Shown one piece after another: positions 38,510 to 47,378 of a stretch of 64,000 bases of DNA (the stretch's first letter is position 1; every line of letters begins with the position of its first letter). The stretch lies in the NCBI RefSeq assembly GCF_000427865.1, contig NZ_ATYV01000002.1:88212-152211 (forward strand), read 5' to 3'. The position numbers were made by a program, and so were the translations under genes. The stretch comes from Corynebacterium sputi DSM 45148 (GTDB lineage Bacteria > Actinomycetota > Actinomycetes > Mycobacteriales > Mycobacteriaceae). Under the pieces are notes generated by a model that did no database searches, was not told the DNA's origin, and was given only the letters and a program-made list of their open reading frames with translations.

Positions 38510-39969
38510 CGGCCCTCTTAGCGGCTGCTCCGATCCTGGTCACAATCGCCCTGCTGCTAACCAGACTTCCGGCGTGGGCACCTCCGCTGGCCGGCATCGT
38601 GTCCGCCACGGTTGTGGGGGTGTGGGCGCTGGGCAGCTCACCGGCATCACTTTACGCCGCTTCCCTCACCCTATTGCCCACCCTCATCAAAGTCCTCGCC
38701 ATCATCGGCGCAGGCATCTTCCTATCTCGGGTGATGCAACATTCCGGCGCCCAACAGCGTCTTGCGGACTGGTTATCCCGAGGCGGTGCCACCGTTCCTG
38801 CCGCCCTGATGATGGCGCACGGGGTCGTGCCATTCTTGGAATCCGTCACTGGGTTCGGGGTCTCCATCATCATCGGAATGCCGTTGATGATGGCATTAGG
38901 TTTCCCGCCCGTAGCCTCTGCCGTGATGGTGCTGCTGGGTCTGCTCTTCATCAGCCCATGGGCGTCTATGGGACCGGGAACTTTGGTAGCCACCGAGCTG
39001 TCCGGGGCTGATCTGGGGGATATGGGGCTGGCCTCTGGGATGATGATGCTGCCAGCGTTTATTGTCTCCGGTGTGTTCGTCGGGGTCATCGCAGCCCGGT
39101 CAATCACTGCGATCACCGGTCCAGATACGCACTCACCGCGCCCGTCCATGGGCCAGGTACTTGGGTGGGCCGGAGTCGGCACGTGCTCTGCCGTTGTGCT
39201 GTGGCTGCTCACTATTGGCACCAATTGGCTGATCGGCACTCCGGTGGCCGGCGCGGTTGCAACAGCGATAGTGACCACTGGTTGGCTTCTCTACATCCGC
39301 CGCGGCCGACTCGCACCCACTCCTGGTCATGCCCTGGCACCGTACGGTGCGCTTCTGGTCGGGACCATCAGCGGGCAGGTAGTGGGGTCATGGGTCGGCG
39401 AAGGAATATTCCAGGACATCCTTGAATCGCCAGCCACGTGGGCGTTCTTCGCTGCACTACTCGGATGGGCGATTCTCCCTGCCCCACGATCGATGTACAC
39501 CGCAGTGCCCTCTGAGACACTCCGCATGTGGTGGACCATCGGGCTTCCAAACGCCTTGTACATCTCATTCGGCGCCGTCATCGCCGGCGGCGGCCTGGCC
39601 GAGGCTCTGGCAACCGCGCTCATGGGCCTGGGGGTGGCGTATCTATTCGCTGCACCATTCATCGGTGCCTTGTCCGGGTACATCACAGCTTCCGCGGCCA
39701 GCTCCAACTCCATGTTCGGCACCACTCAAGTCGCCGCAGGTGCCCCTCTGGGGGTTTCCTCACTGTGGATGATGTCGATCCAGAATGCTTCCTCAGGCTG
39801 GGCCGTGGTTTCCAACCCGGCTCGGGTCGAGATCGCCTGTCAGATGATCCCGGCCGACCGGCGCTCTGGCTCCACCCGCGCACTTGTGTTCCGGATCATC
39901 ATCCCGGCGGTTCTGCTGACGACAACGATCTCCGGTGTCGCATGCCTGCTCTTTTTGATGCTTGCCTAA
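38506..39969 (+). CDS. L-lactate permease (LctP) family transporter
   Basis: 487 residues, 12-14 hydrophobic segments throughout. The segment FLESVTGFGVSIIIG near residue 118 matches the LctP signature (FLEGAAGFG), and SAASSNSMFGTTQ near residue 398 the second conserved loop. LctP proteins take up lactate or glycolate with protons; a position inside the pca cluster, next to a second IclR remnant, suggests an aromatic or other organic acid instead, which is inference. Start is GTG at 38506 (GTGA overlap). Confidence 0.75.
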   Translation: MTALLAAAPILVTIALLLTRLPAWAPPLAGIVSATVVGVWALGSSPASLYAASLTLLPTLIKVLAIIGAGIFLSRVMQHSGAQQRLADWLSRGGATVPAALMMAHGVVPFLESVTGFGVSIIIGMPLMMALGFPPVASAVMVLLGLLFISPWASMGPGTLVATELSGADLGDMGLASGMMMLPAFIVSGVFVGVIAARSITAITGPDTHSPRPSMGQVLGWAGVGTCSAVVLWLLTIGTNWLIGTPVAGAVATAIVTTGWLLYIRRGRLAPTPGHALAPYGALLVGTISGQVVGSWVGEGIFQDILESPATWAFFAALLGWAILPAPRSMYTAVPSETLRMWWTIGLPNALYISFGAVIAGGGLAEALATALMGLGVAYLFAAPFIGALSGYITASAASSNSMFGTTQVAAGAPLGVSSLWMMSIQNASSGWAVVSNPARVEIACQMIPADRRSGSTRALVFRIIIPAVLLTTTISGVACLLFLMLA

Positions 39970-40147
39970 TCGCACACTGCGTATCGGTGGACACTGCTTC
40001 CGTGCACCCCGTCACCGGAGAACTGAGCGATGCATTTCCGCTGGTCGCAAAAATCCATATTTCCCCGAAAGCGGGGTGCACCAAACGTGTGGCGTCTGCA
40101 GGCTAGAGGCGGGGCCGTCCTCATGTTCGTGACGAGCGGCGATGCGC

Positions 40148-40471
40148 TTATTGCCGAATGATGAAACTCCGGATTTCCACGATTTTCGCGGTCTTTGACG
40201 TACTGGCGAACCTGATCGCATGACTGAACTCAATCTTTTCATTGCCATCAACAAGGTATCCATCGCAGGAGGCGAGTCGGCCGTGAGTGACGATCGAGCG
40301 GACTTCACCCTCAGTCGCGGATACCGCCATATCCGGGCCGTAGGTAGTTGATGAATGTTCATCGTGGAGCCACTCATCCAAGGGTCTCCCGGTCCCCCAT
40401 GCCGTGACGAAGTCGCCGACTATTCCGATGCGTGGGGAGTTTCCACAGTCGTCAGGAAGTGTGATGGTCAT
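40148..40471 (-). CDS. Small SnoaL/NTF2-like protein
   Basis: 107 residues. The pattern of a short helix (GIVGDFVTAWGTGRPLDEWLHDE), a strand/helix pair and the run SIVTHGRLASCDGYLVDGNEKIEF-type beta strands fits the SnoaL-like cone fold, which serves as enzyme or ligand pocket; no catalytic residues can be named. It starts 23 bp from pcaO, divergently, so both promoters must overlap coding sequence. A 178-bp stretch between it and the transporter stop holds nothing I recognise. Confidence 0.5.
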   Translation of the reverse strand: MTITLPDDCGNSPRIGIVGDFVTAWGTGRPLDEWLHDEHSSTTYGPDMAVSATEGEVRSIVTHGRLASCDGYLVDGNEKIEFSHAIRFASTSKTAKIVEIRSFIIRQ

Positions 40472-40494
40472 CTCTATCTCCTTACACTGGTCGT

Positions 40495-42897
40495 GTGCCC
40501 ATACTTCCCCTTGATCGCGCGCTCCGCCTGAATCTGCCCCAGGTGGGGGATGTCCTCGCGCTCATTGAATCTTTACCGGCCGACCGTGGGGTCAGTGTGC
40601 TGGTCAGGGATTTCTCCGGTGGTGGGGCCGCGTCCGTGATCGAGGACATCGCCGCGCGCAGCACTAGGTGGCACACAGTTCACGCGACGGCACTGCCCTG
40701 GCACCGGGAGACGCCCGGCGCGTTCCTGGACACACTGCCGGAGCTGCGCCCGCAGACGGTGCTGCTCATCGCCGATTCCCACCATGTTGACGCTGAATCG
40801 GCCCGCCGCCTGCGCGAACTGACGCTCTCACCGGCTCGGCTAGTAGTGCTCGCGGTGACCGGCCCTGCGAATGTCACCGGTGTGCTGTACGACGTCCCCA
40901 TCAACGTCCCTCCCCTGCCCCTCACCACCATTGCCCACTATGCAGACACTGCCTTTGGCACCACGACGAGACCTGAGACAGTCCTCTCCCTCAGGGCCAG
41001 AAGTGCCGGGCGGCTGGACTTGCTGCGGGAACTGCTGGTCGATGCATCAGTCGAGGTGCCTGTGCAGTGGATCGCTGACCTGGATGCGGAACTGATTAAT
41101 TCGCACTCCCCCGAGGATCTGCGCCAGTGGTTGGAAATTATCGCTGTGGCCAGTGAAGCAGGCTCTGGTATCACCTCACCAGTACCTATGAACACGGTCC
41201 GCGAAATTGGACGGGCACGGGGACTAACCGATGAGGCTCTGGATGACGGGGTGGGGTTGCGGCTGGTGGGCGTCGGGAAGCACGGGCTTTTCTTCACTGA
41301 TCCCAGGCACCGGGCTGCGGCACTGGTGCACGTTCCGCCGACCCGACTGAAGGAAGTACAGGAGGCCACCGGGTTCGCCGGCGACCGCCAAGTGGCAGTA
41401 GGTGACCAGCCGTTGGTCAGATCGCTGGTGTCAGCCGGAGAACTGCCAGAAGCGAGGATCTGGACCCGCCGGGTATCAATGCCGGTGGAAGAGTCCTATT
41501 TAGCGATGCACGAAGGTAGACGACTAAATGCCCATCAGCTGGTGGAGGATACTAACGGGCCTGCCGCGGATCTCCAACGAGCATTTTTAGCCCTGGCCGA
41601 CTGGGATGCACAGGCGCTGCGCGACCATACGCAGAGCATCGTTGATTCGGCATCACCTGACTCTTCTGAGCGCGCCGAAGCGGACTTGTTGTCCTTTTTT
41701 GCCACGGCTATCAGCGACGGTATCTATAAACCCCTGCCGGCCGGGCCCGAGCTGGTCAGTTCCGGTGCGTCGGGTGCCGTAGGAATGGGTGGGCCGATCA
41801 GGCAGCACCACCGGATGCTGTCCGGGTGGCTCTCTCTGGTTGCCGATGATCCGTTAACCGCCCGGGAAACACTGCGCGGAGAAAATCTTGACGCAAACCA
41901 CAATGGCATCCTGCGGGTCTGGCAAGACGCCTGGCTTGCCCGCACCCACTATGTGCTCGGGGAGTTCAGTGCTGCTCGGTTGGTCGTCGAGCACGGGCTC
42001 TCCCGGGCTGAACGCCATGGCACGACACTGCTTAATCCGGTGCTGCTATGGACAGGGGCCCAGGTAGCGGCATTCCAAGGCGATTCAGCGCTGTCGACGA
42101 ATTACCTTTCCCGGCTTCCCCGACAACACAGTTCCGATGACGCCTTCATCATCCAGCGCCTACCCACCGCCATGTGCCGCATGATCGTCACCGCCAACAG
42201 CGCAGACCTGCCCTCAGCCATCCGCGCCGGAGAAGCCCTGGCCGGCATCGGCATGGAGAAGGACACCCGGCAACCTGGATTTTGGCCATGGGAAGACGTC
42301 TACGCGCAGTGCCTAATACGGGCTGGAAAAATCAGCGCTGCCGATCAGGTCGTCACCGACTCAGAGGATCGCATTGCCTCCTGCCGGCTCGATTCAGTGA
42401 CAGCAAAAATGCTCGTGCCGCGCGGCAGCATCCTGTTACGTCGAGGGTTCATCGACGAAGGGCTGCGTTGCTTCGAAACGGCCGCTGGCCTTATGGACAA
42501 CTCCCCAATGCTGGCGTACCGATCCCGGATCCTCCTGGAGTACGGGCAGGTGTTGCGCCGGCTCGGGCGGAGAAACCACGCGGAGGGGATCTTCGCCCGG
42601 GCGCAGGAGGTCTTTGAGGAAATGGATGCCACGGCTATGGTCGAACGCACTCGCCGTGAGCGTCGGATCAGCAGCTCCGGCAGCACTAGCGGTGCTAGCG
42701 GCACCGCCGGCACAGCGCCGACACTGACACCGCAAGAAGAACAGATCGCGCTGATGGTCGCCGACGGAGTGACCAACCGAGAGGTTGCCCGGGAGCTCAC
42801 CCTCTCCACAAAAACAATCGAGCACCACCTGACCCGGGTCTATAAGAAACTCGGGATTAAGGGGCGCTCAGAACTGGCTGCTTCGTTGCGGAGGTGA
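40495..42897 (+). CDS. pcaO: LAL-type LuxR regulator, PcaO-like
   Basis: 800 residues. The C-terminal LuxR helix-turn-helix is certain (LTPQEEQIALMVADGVTNREVARELTLSTKTIEHHLTRV...). The N-terminal third has the layout of the LAL/STAND ATPase, but the P-loop position reads RDFSGGGAASVIED, with no GK[ST]; the Walker B position (VLLIADSHHVD) keeps one aspartate. The middle is TPR-like helices. In C. glutamicum PcaO, an activator of pcaHG next to pcaD, is known to have an atypical nucleotide-binding domain, so this fits. Start GTG at 40495 (GTG at 40493 out of frame). It converges with qsuD at 3 nt distance. Confidence 0.82.
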   Translation: MPILPLDRALRLNLPQVGDVLALIESLPADRGVSVLVRDFSGGGAASVIEDIAARSTRWHTVHATALPWHRETPGAFLDTLPELRPQTVLLIADSHHVDAESARRLRELTLSPARLVVLAVTGPANVTGVLYDVPINVPPLPLTTIAHYADTAFGTTTRPETVLSLRARSAGRLDLLRELLVDASVEVPVQWIADLDAELINSHSPEDLRQWLEIIAVASEAGSGITSPVPMNTVREIGRARGLTDEALDDGVGLRLVGVGKHGLFFTDPRHRAAALVHVPPTRLKEVQEATGFAGDRQVAVGDQPLVRSLVSAGELPEARIWTRRVSMPVEESYLAMHEGRRLNAHQLVEDTNGPAADLQRAFLALADWDAQALRDHTQSIVDSASPDSSERAEADLLSFFATAISDGIYKPLPAGPELVSSGASGAVGMGGPIRQHHRMLSGWLSLVADDPLTARETLRGENLDANHNGILRVWQDAWLARTHYVLGEFSAARLVVEHGLSRAERHGTTLLNPVLLWTGAQVAAFQGDSALSTNYLSRLPRQHSSDDAFIIQRLPTAMCRMIVTANSADLPSAIRAGEALAGIGMEKDTRQPGFWPWEDVYAQCLIRAGKISAADQVVTDSEDRIASCRLDSVTAKMLVPRGSILLRRGFIDEGLRCFETAAGLMDNSPMLAYRSRILLEYGQVLRRLGRRNHAEGIFARAQEVFEEMDATAMVERTRRERRISSSGSTSGASGTAGTAPTLTPQEEQIALMVADGVTNREVARELTLSTKTIEHHLTRVYKKLGIKGRSELAASLRR
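40884..40920 (-). repeat. Dispersed element, imperfect copy in pcaO
   Basis: Minus-strand CGTCGTACAGC (40884-40894), one mismatch to the core, with a G-rich flank (40895-40920). Confidence 0.45.
41248..41281 (+). repeat. Dispersed element, copy in pcaO
   Basis: Core CGTCGGGAAGC (41271-41281) preceded by a G-rich flank (41248-41270). It codes for DGVGLRLVGVGKHG. Confidence 0.58.
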
Positions 42898-42900
42898 CCG

Positions 42901-43860
42901 TCAGGCGCGGAGCCAGTTGTGGAAAAGATCGCCCCGCTCATCGCCAAGAGCGGTGAAGGTGGCACGCATGCGTTTGGGGTCTGCTTCCCGGTCGGTGAAC
43001 AACTTGAAAGCATCCACTGCCTGGTACACACCCATGTGAGTTCCATCCAGAGTGCGGCAACCGATGGCAGCCGCTTCCTGCAGCAGCTGCGTATCCACCG
43101 GCATGTACACCACATCGCTAACCCAATGGTCCGGGGTCAGGCATGAGGTGTCGAAGGCAGTTCCTGGGTGGCTAAGCATACCCAGCGGCGTACAGTTGAC
43201 CACGCCATCAGAGGCTGCGATCGCCTCTTCAACGGTGCCGGTGTCCCCCACCAGTCCGCCACCAACGCACACATCACGGCCGATGATCCCATTGACACGG
43301 GAGGCAAGGGCCGCTGCCCGCGCAGCGTCCATGTCTCGGATCTCCAGCCGCTCCACACCAGCGGAGATCAGGGCAAACGCCACAGCATTGCCTACTCCTC
43401 CGGCGCCGACTTGGACGACGGCGTTTTTGGGGACGTCTGGAAGCTGCTCCTGCAGTGCTCGTCCGTAGCCCGACACGTCAGTGTTGTACCCGCGGGTGCG
43501 GCCCTCACGGATAACCACTGTGTTGACCGAGCCGATCTGCGCTGCCGACTCATCGACCTCATCGAGCAGGTCGATGACCTCCATCTTGTACGGGTGGGTG
43601 ATGTTGAGGCCGTCGAAGCCCAAGGCAATTGCCGTGCGGAGGAGACCTTCCAGCGTGTGGCCCTTGAGTCGGTCGGTGAGGGTGTCGATGCGGCGGTAGA
43701 CGGTCGGGTGGCCCTGCGCCAGGCCCTCGACCTCGTGCATCTCCGGGGTACGGGACAGCGACAAGTCCACGCCGATGAGGCCGAGCATGTAGCTCTGCGG
43801 AGCAACGGAGGAAACCGGCTGGGTGGTCGGGGTGTCAGGGGTGGATGCGTCAGTGGTCAT
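42901..43860 (-). CDS. qsuD: Quinate/shikimate dehydrogenase
   Basis: 319 residues. NAD-dependent oxidation of quinate or shikimate to dehydroquinate/dehydroshikimate. The substrate serines of GVDLSLSRTPEMHE (residues 30-43), NITHPYK with the catalytic lysine, and NTDVSGYG are present, then the cofactor loop VGAGGVGNAVA. The strand after the loop ends IRDMDAARA: the aspartate selects NAD over NADP, as in the catabolic QsuD, unlike biosynthetic AroE. The gene follows qsuB by 44 nt and ends 3 nt from pcaO. Confidence 0.85.
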   Translation of the reverse strand: MTTDASTPDTPTTQPVSSVAPQSYMLGLIGVDLSLSRTPEMHEVEGLAQGHPTVYRRIDTLTDRLKGHTLEGLLRTAIALGFDGLNITHPYKMEVIDLLDEVDESAAQIGSVNTVVIREGRTRGYNTDVSGYGRALQEQLPDVPKNAVVQVGAGGVGNAVAFALISAGVERLEIRDMDAARAAALASRVNGIIGRDVCVGGGLVGDTGTVEEAIAASDGVVNCTPLGMLSHPGTAFDTSCLTPDHWVSDVVYMPVDTQLLQEAAAIGCRTLDGTHMGVYQAVDAFKLFTDREADPKRMRATFTALGDERGDLFHNWLRA

Positions 43861-43904
43861 GATGACTCCTAAGTCAGATCTGGGCAGGTCAGGTCGGGGT
43901 CGGG

Positions 43905-45815
43905 TCAGCGTGGGATGCCGCGGGTGGCATCGCGGAGCACGCGGTACTGGGCGGTGAGACGAACCGGGGTATTGGTCAATCCGTGGCCCTGGTAGCCGCC
44001 GCGCTTCTCCACTACCTGGATGAAGGTGTTACCCAGGGTGCGGGTGTAGAAGTGCAGGTACTCGCCGTGGTCGTCGCGGTCATAGAGGATGTCGTAGGCC
44101 CGAAGTTCCGCGATGAGGTCGTCATCAAGGTTGAACCGCGACACCAAGTCGTCGTAGTAGTTCTCCGGGATGGGCAGTTTCTCCATCCCGCGTCGCTTAG
44201 CGCGGGCTGCGACGGCGACGATGTCGTTCGACGCCAGCGTGATGTGCTCCGGGTAGGAGGCCACCAGGAAGTCGCCCTGTTCACTCGCTTCGGGTGCGAC
44301 ATTGACCGACAGCGTGAATCCGCTGTCCGGATCCGTCATCCGCCGTGAGTGGACCAGGCCGGCGGGGCTTGGCACCTGTTCAGATGCCTCCGCCTGCAGT
44401 CCTAGGACCGAGGTGTAAAACAACACGGCCTCGTCGTACTGCTGCCACGGCTGCGCCAGCGTGACGTGGTCCACCGCTGTCACCGGTGAATCTTTAGGGG
44501 CGGCGCGGTGGATATCGTCGTCGGTGAGGCCAAATTCTGCGGCCCATACCGGCACGCCGTCGTCAGTGGCCTCACAGAAGAACAGTTCGGTGCCGTCCGG
44601 AGTGTAGACACCGTACAGTTCCGCTTCGTCTTCCTCTCGCTCCCGGATGACGGTGGCGGCGGAGAGTCCATTGGCGCGCTGCGCTGCCGAAGCCGCGTCG
44701 CTCACGTCTACTCCGAGTCCGCCGACGACTGTGGAGTCATCGGCCGGCCCAAGGTCGCGGACAATGATCCGCACGTCGCCTTGCACCCATACCTGGTATT
44801 CCTGCTTGCTGCGGTGATAGCCGCCAAGCACGAATCCGAGCTGATGGAGCATCCGGGTTGTCTCGCCGAGGCGCCCGGTGTGCAGTTCGACGAAACTGTA
44901 GTCGGCGGGCGGGTTTGCGTCGGGAAGCGGTTCAAGACCAACCGGCAGATCAGCAATCTGCTTCCCGACGTCCCCTGCCCCACCATTTTCCACCCCACTG
45001 AGGGCGCGGAACGTCTGATCCGAGAGCCAGCGCAGCGAGCGCAATCCGTCGATGGCAGTGCGGTTGACGTCTGCCTGACGGAAGGAGTCATTGAAAATTT
45101 CCAATGACACCGGCCCGTCATAGCCAGCCTGAGCCAGGTAGCTCATAAAGGCCACCAGGTCGAAGTCGCCTTCACCAGGGAACACGCGGTGGTGGCGGGA
45201 CCAGTCGAGGATGGCCATGTCACGGCGGGGCGCGTCAGCGAGCTGGACGAAGAAGATCTTCGCCGGGTCGATGTCGACGATGCCGGAGGGGTCATCCCCA
45301 CGGGAGAGGATGTGGAAACTGTCGAGGCAGGTACCAACGTTCGGGTGGTCTGCCAGATCCACAATCCACTGCGCGTGACGGTAAGTGTTGACGTACTTGC
45401 CCCAGGCCAAAGCCTCATAGGCGAGTTTGACGCCGTATTTCGCAGCGACTTCACCGGCGCGTCGGAGCTGAGAGGCGCAGACCTTGTCGTCATCGATAGT
45501 GGCAGTGCCAACATTCGAGCAGATGAGGATCGTGTCGATTCCCAGCCTGTTCATCAGCTGGAACTTCGTCTCCAGTCGACGCAGATTGTCGACGAAGATC
45601 TCTTCCTCCACCCCGTCTAGGTCCCGGAAGGGCTGGTAGAGGTCGAAGGTTAAGCCGAGTTCCTCACCGCGCGCCCGAATCTGCTCCGGAGAGTAGGGGT
45701 TGACGATCAGATCCTGCTCGAAGATCTCCACCCCATCGAACCCGGCGTCGGCCACGGCCCTGAGTTTCTCGGCGAGGGTGCCGGAAAGACACACTGTCGC
45801 GATCGACGTCTTCAT
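43905..45815 (-). CDS. qsuB: 3-dehydroshikimate dehydratase, fused two-domain type
   Basis: 636 residues, two halves. Residues 1-280 form a TIM barrel of the sugar-phosphate isomerase type (IATVCLSGTLAEKLRAVADAGFDGVEIFEQD, with metal ligands in EALAWG, DSFHILSRG and LEIFNDSFR) that dehydrates 3-dehydroshikimate to protocatechuate. Residues 315-625 are a VOC-type domain like 4-hydroxyphenylpyruvate dioxygenase (VDHVTLAQPWQQYDEAVLFYTSVLG to FIQVVEKRGGYQGHG). The same fusion is known in C. glutamicum QsuB; the second half has no proven activity. The linker between halves is encoded by an inverted pair of dispersed elements. Confidence 0.9.
   Translation of the reverse strand: MKTSIATVCLSGTLAEKLRAVADAGFDGVEIFEQDLIVNPYSPEQIRARGEELGLTFDLYQPFRDLDGVEEEIFVDNLRRLETKFQLMNRLGIDTILICSNVGTATIDDDKVCASQLRRAGEVAAKYGVKLAYEALAWGKYVNTYRHAQWIVDLADHPNVGTCLDSFHILSRGDDPSGIVDIDPAKIFFVQLADAPRRDMAILDWSRHHRVFPGEGDFDLVAFMSYLAQAGYDGPVSLEIFNDSFRQADVNRTAIDGLRSLRWLSDQTFRALSGVENGGAGDVGKQIADLPVGLEPLPDANPPADYSFVELHTGRLGETTRMLHQLGFVLGGYHRSKQEYQVWVQGDVRIIVRDLGPADDSTVVGGLGVDVSDAASAAQRANGLSAATVIREREEDEAELYGVYTPDGTELFFCEATDDGVPVWAAEFGLTDDDIHRAAPKDSPVTAVDHVTLAQPWQQYDEAVLFYTSVLGLQAEASEQVPSPAGLVHSRRMTDPDSGFTLSVNVAPEASEQGDFLVASYPEHITLASNDIVAVAARAKRRGMEKLPIPENYYDDLVSRFNLDDDLIAELRAYDILYDRDDHGEYLHFYTRTLGNTFIQVVEKRGGYQGHGLTNTPVRLTAQYRVLRDATRGIPR
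44903..44992. repeat. Inverted pair of dispersed elements inside qsuB
   Basis: Plus-strand core CGTCGGGAAGC (44918-44928) and minus-strand core CGTCGGGAAGC (44960-44970), G-rich flanks on the outside. The arms pair into a hairpin of about 20 bp with a 31-nt loop. The region codes for the domain linker (GVENGGAGDVGKQ to LPDANPP). Confidence 0.66.
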
Positions 45816-45860
45816 TGCTGCTCCTTGGGTTCTAGGGGTAGAGGTCAGTCGTGGAATGGG

Positions 45861-47348
45861 TTACCCGACCGACGCCGGCGTGGGAGCCTGGCCTTCCGGA
45901 TCCCGGTTCTCCGGCTTCCTGCGAGCGGGGTTGCGGTGGCCGGAGGTCATGTCGATCTCCGCGAGGGAGAGCTTCGAAGTCTCTCGGCCCGTTGCTACCC
46001 AGCCGGCGGAGATCAGCGCAACCACAGAGGTGAGGATCGCGACACCAATGAAGTTGTCGCCTTCGGTACCGGCGACCAGGGACGCCAGGATCGGAGCGAG
46101 ACCACCGGAGATTGCGAAACCAATCTGGGTGCCGAGAGCGACGCCGGTGACACGCACCGAGGTTGGGAACATCTCGGAGTACAGAGCCGGCCAGACAGCG
46201 TTGGCCATCTGGTAGAACATGCCGAACATGATCACGCCGAACAGGAAGATCAATGTGAAGTTCCCGCTGTTCACGGCGGTCAGGTACGGGTACATCATCA
46301 CAGCGGCACCAAGTGCACCGACGATGAAGACCGGCTTGCGGCCCACCCGGTCTGCCACACGGGATGCAATCGGGATCATGACCAGGGCACAGATATTGCC
46401 CAAGACGGTCACCCACAGCATCGTGGAACGGTCCAGGCCGACAATGGACGTGGCGTAGGACAGCGACCAAACAGTGACCACCACGTTGACCGTGTTGATC
46501 ATTGCGGCGAAGGCGATTCTCATCACCGACACCCAGTGGTCGCGCAGGACTTCGCGGACCGGGTTGTTCTTGATGAGCTTTGCGGTTGCGTTGTCCACGC
46601 CTTCGTTGTGCTCGATCTCCTCCACAGTCTCCTGGAACACCGGGGGCTCCTCCAGGTTGCGGCGGATGATCCAGGCGATCAGGACGACAGCGGCAGAGAG
46701 CCAGAACGGGACGCGCCAGCCCCAGCTCATCAGTGCGTCATTGGAGAGGAAGAACGTGAACGGGATGAAGACTGCGGTGGCGAGCAACGTACCGAACTGC
46801 GTTCCATGGAGTGTCCAACTGGTGGTCCAGGACCGGTGCTTCTCCTCTGCGTGTTCCAGGGAGACTGCGATAGCGCTGGACTGCTCACCGGAGGCGGAAA
46901 TACCCTGCACGACTCGGCAGAGAACCAGCAGGGCTGGGGCCCACATGCCGATCTGGTCGTAGGTCGGCAAGCAACCCACCGCGAAGGTGGCGAAACCGAT
47001 CATGAACAGGGACAACATCAGCACGAACTTGCGTCCGTAGCGGTCTGCCAGCGGCCCCATGATCAGGGCGCCGAGCGGGCGGACCACGTAGGCGATACCG
47101 ACAGTGGCCATGGAGCCCAGGATCGCCACGCCCGGGGAGGTATCCGCCGGGAAGAACAGGTGGTTGATGACGAGTGCTGCGGCGGTGCCGTAGACAGCGA
47201 AGTCGTAGTACTCCAGTGCGGAGCCGATCCAGCTGGATGCGGCTGCGCGCTTGGGAGTTTTCTTCGGGGCGTTGCCGTCGACGACAGCGGTGCCGGAGGG
47301 AAGGTCAGCCGGATCAGGCACACCAGGGGAGGTGAACTGATTAGTCAT
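45861..47348 (-). CDS. MFS transporter of the metabolite:proton symporter type (shikimate/quinate-like)
   Basis: 495 residues, 12 membrane segments. The opening SSWIGSALEYYDFAVYG and the loop PLGALIMGPLADRYGRKFVL are the marks of the MHS branch (ShiA, KgtP, ProP). The next gene downstream is qsuB and the one after is qsuD, so the likely cargo is shikimate, quinate or dehydroshikimate. The N-terminal 45 residues are hydrophilic. It ends 45 nt ahead of qsuB, all in one leftward unit. Confidence 0.82.
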   Translation of the reverse strand: MTNQFTSPGVPDPADLPSGTAVVDGNAPKKTPKRAAASSWIGSALEYYDFAVYGTAAALVINHLFFPADTSPGVAILGSMATVGIAYVVRPLGALIMGPLADRYGRKFVLMLSLFMIGFATFAVGCLPTYDQIGMWAPALLVLCRVVQGISASGEQSSAIAVSLEHAEEKHRSWTTSWTLHGTQFGTLLATAVFIPFTFFLSNDALMSWGWRVPFWLSAAVVLIAWIIRRNLEEPPVFQETVEEIEHNEGVDNATAKLIKNNPVREVLRDHWVSVMRIAFAAMINTVNVVVTVWSLSYATSIVGLDRSTMLWVTVLGNICALVMIPIASRVADRVGRKPVFIVGALGAAVMMYPYLTAVNSGNFTLIFLFGVIMFGMFYQMANAVWPALYSEMFPTSVRVTGVALGTQIGFAISGGLAPILASLVAGTEGDNFIGVAILTSVVALISAGWVATGRETSKLSLAEIDMTSGHRNPARRKPENRDPEGQAPTPASVG

Positions 47349-47378
47349 GGCAGATACCTACACTTTCAAAAGAAGCGG

